Below are positions 59,701-64,000 of a stretch of 64,000 nucleotides of DNA, piece after piece. The position numbers were made by a program, and so were the translations under genes. Positions within the stretch are counted from its first letter, which is position 1; every line of letters starts with the position of its first letter. Location of the stretch: contig VWZS01003965.1 in NCBI GenBank assembly GCA_013397075.1, positions 66,909 to 130,908 of the forward strand, written 5' to 3'. The notes below the pieces were generated by a model. The model searched no databases and was not told the origin of the DNA. It saw only the letters and a list, made by a program, of their open reading frames with translations. This DNA is from Rhabdornis inornatus. Its lineage: Eukaryota; Chordata; Aves; Passeriformes; Rhabdornithidae.

Positions 59701-62700
59701 CAGTTAATTATTAAGTGTTTTCCCCTGTTCCCAGTCAGCTCTGCTGCATTGCTGTTGCTGTCATGGCTAAGTATGGGCTGGAGTATTTGACCCTACACAT
59801 TTGCATTTCAAGAATGTAAAATGTACCTTAATGATGTAAAAAGTACAGGTAAATGTCTTTTTCTTTAATTCATTGTAAGTGATGATACAGCTGTGGGTGC
59901 TCTCACAGACACACTTGGGTTTGCTCACGCCTTAAGAATGGGAATCCTTACAATGCACATCTTTCAAATAAACCCCTATAAACTACTTCAACACTGTTAT
60001 CTCACATTGAGGATCCAATTCATGATTTAGTGATTCAAAACAAGTATAAAAATTCAGAAATAAATTAGTTAGGTTTAAATTTTGCTGTATGCAGCTCTCT
60101 GCTTTTCAGATATTATTGGCACAGTTCTATAAACTGCTGCTCATGCCAATTCTGCTGAAACTTTGATGTAACCATTCACATCAGGTCATTTTTTTGGGTA
60201 GGATTTCACCCTAGTCTTAACTAGGTATCTTACCTTGATATCTTACCTATGATATCTTACTAGGATATCATAACTTACCTGTGGTGTAACCTTATATGGC
60301 AGATGTAAAAACTGAGTACATTGAGCAAAATACAGAAGGTCTGTTGAAATTACCAGAACAATGTTTCAACCTGAAAAATAAGAGAAGAGAGTTTAAAATA
60401 CTGCTTTGAGTGCACTCCTGTATACTGTCTACATATTGGAAACAAATTGCAGTACCAAATCCAGAAAAAAATAAATGGATCATCTACTCAGCACATGAAA
60501 ATTCTGATCCTGCCAACAGCTTCATCTTGATTTGAAACTGAGCCTGCACATAGTTAATTTTAAACAGATCTTTGAACACAGGTAGCATCCTTCAGAAAAT
60601 TAAAAATATAGGACTGTAATACTCTAAACCCATGCTTGAACATGGACAGTCTAGAGCTCAAATTAAGTCTTTCTTAAGCAGACATTGTTTTACAGATTTT
60701 ACCATGCAGGAGCATGTTTATGTATCAACAGTACTGACATGCAGAGCAGATTTGGCTTTCTTCTGTTTCTTACTTTATTAGAGGCTTGTTCACTATTACA
60801 TGAACTATTTCTGTGAATTTGTTCTTCCATCTTGTTTTCAGTTGTGCAGCCATAGTTTCTCTCCACACAGCCAACAGCTTTGCAGTTTTAGTCCAAACTT
60901 CTGTTGGGTTGCTGTTCCTCATCTAAGCTTAAAATGTGTAAGAAAGCCTCTCATGTAATAGGAAAACTTGCCATAAAAATGTATAAAGGTTTTCTTGGGT
61001 ACATGTTTTCAAATTTAATAAATGCAGTTTTCGGTTATAATTTGAAATGGTCACTTTTTAGCCACTATTTCAGTTTTGTGTGCAAAAGGAAATGGAGAGA
61101 GAAAAAGAAAATCACCTTTTTTGTCTTTATTTTAATTCAGCATTGTAAATATTTGCTGAAAGATCTGGTTTTGGGGAAATCAGATGAAAAAAGAGATTTG
61201 CTACCTAGCTGCTATAAATAATACAGCTGGACTTCCTGTTGAAGGCTCCTTCCACATGCCCTAAAGTGTACTGCTTGACACCTGATTCATGTGACCTTGT
61301 ACCAAGCCTAATTCACCAACAGTGGTTTGATTTGCCTGGCCAGTGCTTTCAGTGTGTCTGGTGGGTGATTCAGGGTTCTGTGGTCTCAGAAGAGTGGTTG
61401 AGCAGGCTCAGGTGGCTCAGGACTGGGCAGTTATCCACAGAAACAAGGTGTTTGTTTGCTACCTCGCTGTTCTCTTGAGAACTTGCACAACTCTTCTTGC
61501 CATTAGGTTCTGGGGATCCTTTCAAGACTTTACAGTGCTGAGACAAGAGGCTGGATTCTGCTAAGAGAAAATTCTGGCAGTTTGAGCATCAGTTTTCATA
61601 GGGAAACAGCACAAAACATGGGGATTCTGAAAGGTGATGTGTTCTCAATAGCCTGGGTGAGCTAGGAAATAGACTGTACAGTCTAGGAGTTTGGGCTACT
61701 ACAGAGATACTGAAGTCATCAGTAATTGCTTTTGGTGGGAAAAATTATTGTTGTGGAACTACTGCTCTGATCCCTGAGAAGTCAGATTGTCAACTGGATG
61801 AACTGGATATTTTAGGCTTTGTTTCTGTTCTTTTAATCTTCATATTTTACCCTCTCTCACTTGGAGTTCCCTATTAACTGTTCCAAATCTTTGCACAAAA
61901 ATAAGAGCATTTTGCCCAACAAACATGCAGGAAGTTCACATCTGTAACTAGAGCCTGCAGTAGAGAGTTTATTTCATTAGAGAGAAACTGAGTATAACAG
62001 CAGATGAGTGGCAGTGCAGCATCCTGAGAGCTCTCACTGCTCGAGATCAGAAAAGTTAGCATCCCAAATACTGGCAAATTAGACGAGATGGTTCCTAACA
62101 ATGACAGAAAATAGCTTGAAAGAAAAGCTGATTTTTTGGTCATGCAGGTTGGAGGAAAATAAAATTCCAAATACAGGATATATTTAATTGAGTAGAAATT
62201 TACTAAAGCTCTCTGTAACAGAGGCATGAAGCGCATCCAGTGGTTTAGTGGGAAAGCAAAGTGGCATTATTAAACTGTTGTCCAAAAGCAGGTGTAAGCT
62301 ATTTTCATTTTCATTTTTCTAGTCTCTTTTATTTTTTTCTGATTATGTTGTAGTTTTGATTTGATTTGCATTTACGTTAGTGGATAAGGAAGAGGACACA
62401 AGTTCCTAAAGTAGGGCTGGAATGGATTAGGGCTGGAATTAGAGACATGGAAGAGTGGTGTGAGTAAAGCTGGAGTTTTCTGTTAGTTAAAAATCAAGTG
62501 AATTTTTATATTACTATTTTTCCAGGACAAAAAGCATCCATACAATAAACTTTGGCTCTGTCATGGCTGTTTGAGAAGTGTGAATCCAATTGCTGTGTGT
62601 GCTTGGACACCAGTTTTGAGGGTTTTTTTTTCTTTTTTTTTGAGTATCCCCTTGGAGTGCCTCTATTTTGTGATGTTTGGCTAAAACCACAAAAACAAAT

Positions 62701-64000
62701 CACTTTATTTTTTTTTATGGATTGCTGTACACGCATCTGGTTCTGGTGGGAAGAGGAGGAAGATTTGTTAGCTGGTGGGTTAGCATATTTATGTGAATTA
62801 CTTACAGCATTGGTAAACTACTGTCAACTTTGTTCACATTGCACAAGATACTCTGTGTTGTCTGTTGCTGGTGTTATAACCTCGGTGATCCATGCATATC
62901 CTGTAAATTCCTGTAGTTTTGTGTAAGAAATCTTGCCTCCACTGCTTGTTACTGTAAATTCTTGTTTTGAAGCAAGAGGTGGCATTTGACTGTACAGCCA
63001 TGTGTATTATATACTGCAACAGTCCTTGTTCTGTCTTCTGAACTCGCTGTCCATATAGAGTTGAAGCTCTGTTAAGCACGCTTAGTGGTTTCAGAATTTA
63101 TTTCAAACAGCAGATCTATAAGCCATTTACAGGAATATTAAATGTAATGTAAGAGAATTCAACCCAGTTCATATCCTTTTCTGAGAGCTTGGGGTTGGAT
63201 TTGAGCAGGCAGCTGCAGGTTTTGTGGTGTCCCAGGTGCCTGTGCCTGCACACCTGAGAGGTGTCACACCTGTGCAGTGTCCCCTGGCAAGGGGGTGCCC
63301 CAGGCACAGCACCTGGGCAGGCTGCTGCCTTACAGAGATGTGTGAGCTGGTGTCTTTTTTTACTCTCCCAAAAACTGCAGCAGTGCCAAGACAGAAGCCC
63401 AGCTCTAAGGGCATATGGGAGGCACAGCACTGTGTCCTCATCCCCTCCCACCACAGGCTTTACCTGAGGTGGTGTTTGAAGCAGATTTGAACTCTCTGTC
63501 TGGTTACCGAGAGAGAAAAATAACCTGAATTCTGGGACTCTGCATTCTTTTTTACAGTATTTTACGATATACAACAAAGACCTGAAAATGTCTGTGTGTT
63601 CTTTGCTGGTTTCTGACATCAGAATTTCAAGTCCTGTCTAGTCTGAAAGGCAATGACAGGAAGAGTGAAGATGCTTGGAAAGTTGAAGGGGATTCTTACT
63701 TGGATTATTTTAAATTCTGTGTTTCTGTTGATAGTTTAATTAAATGAGTAGGCTAATCTTTAGAATCAAGGCAGACTTAATGACTTTGCACCTTCACCCT
63801 TTCATGTAAGACTTTGAGAACTTGCAATAAGTGTTCCTCATGCTTACAGTCTGATTTGTAGATAAATTCTCTGGATTTCTAGGATCAAAAAATATTTCTA
63901 CAGTTACTTCAGCCCTTTACAGAGAACAACAGGGCAATCCCAGTCCCATAGTCCCAAGTATTTGTAGGTGTATTTTAGACAAATTACTTTCAACAACATA
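56761..64000 (+). other. Downstream flank, no gene recognised
   Basis: These 7.2 kb hold scattered AATAAA motifs (for example 58198), the short tandem repeat at 60.2 kb and a GC-richer E-box-dense patch at 63.2-63.3 kb. In mammals ACOT12 follows SSBP2, but I find no thioesterase or START-domain exon here. Some of the flank could be extended 3'UTR. Confidence 0.7.
60225..60280 (+). repeat. Short tandem repeat of about 13-14 bp, four units
   Basis: Units GTATCTTACCTT, GATATCTTACCTAT, GATATCTTACTAG and GATATCATAACTTACC follow each other directly. Each of the last three contains the palindrome GATATC. It lies in the flank downstream of SSBP2. Confidence 0.75.

Noticed and set aside
63116..63619. 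Minus-strand frame of 167 codons in the downstream flank
   Set aside because: It is Cys/His/Ser-rich, without any zinc-finger spacing I could confirm, and overlaps two other-frame openings. Composition of the E-box-rich patch explains it.
1..64000. Endogenous retrovirus or LTR element
   Set aside because: I found no gag, pol or env signature, primer-binding site or paired LTRs. The only transposon traces are CR1 3' ends.
1..64000. tRNA, rRNA, snoRNA or microRNA genes
   Set aside because: No cloverleaf, box C/D or H/ACA, or convincing precursor hairpin was seen by eye. A tRNAscan-SE or Infernal run would be decisive.

Overview
The window is vertebrate nuclear DNA, most likely from a bird. 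It is AT-rich and poor in repeats. The only transposon families I recognise are short, 5'-truncated CR1 LINE ends, and I see no Alu, L1 or other mammalian repeats. A non-avian sauropsid cannot be excluded from the sequence alone, but the short introns and sparse repeats favour a bird. In chicken, SSBP2 lies on the Z chromosome (established knowledge), so Z linkage is the best guess here.

The one gene is the 3' part of SSBP2 (single-stranded DNA-binding protein 2), on the + strand. Thirteen coding exons lie between 23606 and 55837, all with GT-AG introns. Together they encode 267 codons plus a TGA stop. Added to the 94 residues that precede this point in human SSBP2 (recalled), the total is 361, the human length. 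The exons for the N-terminal LUFS/LisH domain are not visible and should lie upstream of position 1. The encoded part is the Pro/Gly/Met/Asn-rich low-complexity tail.

Layout: 1-23605 is intron upstream of the first visible exon, with a CpG-richer patch near 17.3-17.8 kb, a CR1 3' end at 17.9-18.1 kb and some microsatellites. Exon A at 23.6 kb is followed by a 12.2-kb intron holding a minus-strand CR1 scrap and a strongly G/T-skewed tract near 33.0-33.45 kb. From 35.9 to 55.8 kb the remaining twelve exons follow at 0.2-4 kb spacing. The 3'UTR starts at 55838 and has a GU/CA hairpin and two canonical AATAAA signals (56403 and 56736). From about 56.8 to 64 kb I see only noncoding flank. In mammals the next gene downstream is ACOT12, but I find no exon of it here.

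I found no RNA gene, CRISPR array, intact mobile element, viral gene or undescribed protein-coding system. Most long open frames are chance openings in GC-rich or G/T-skewed DNA. The observations most worth checking are the phase-symmetric exon blocks with a 29-nt microexon, the 3'UTR hairpin, the G/T tract and the intronic CpG-rich patch.
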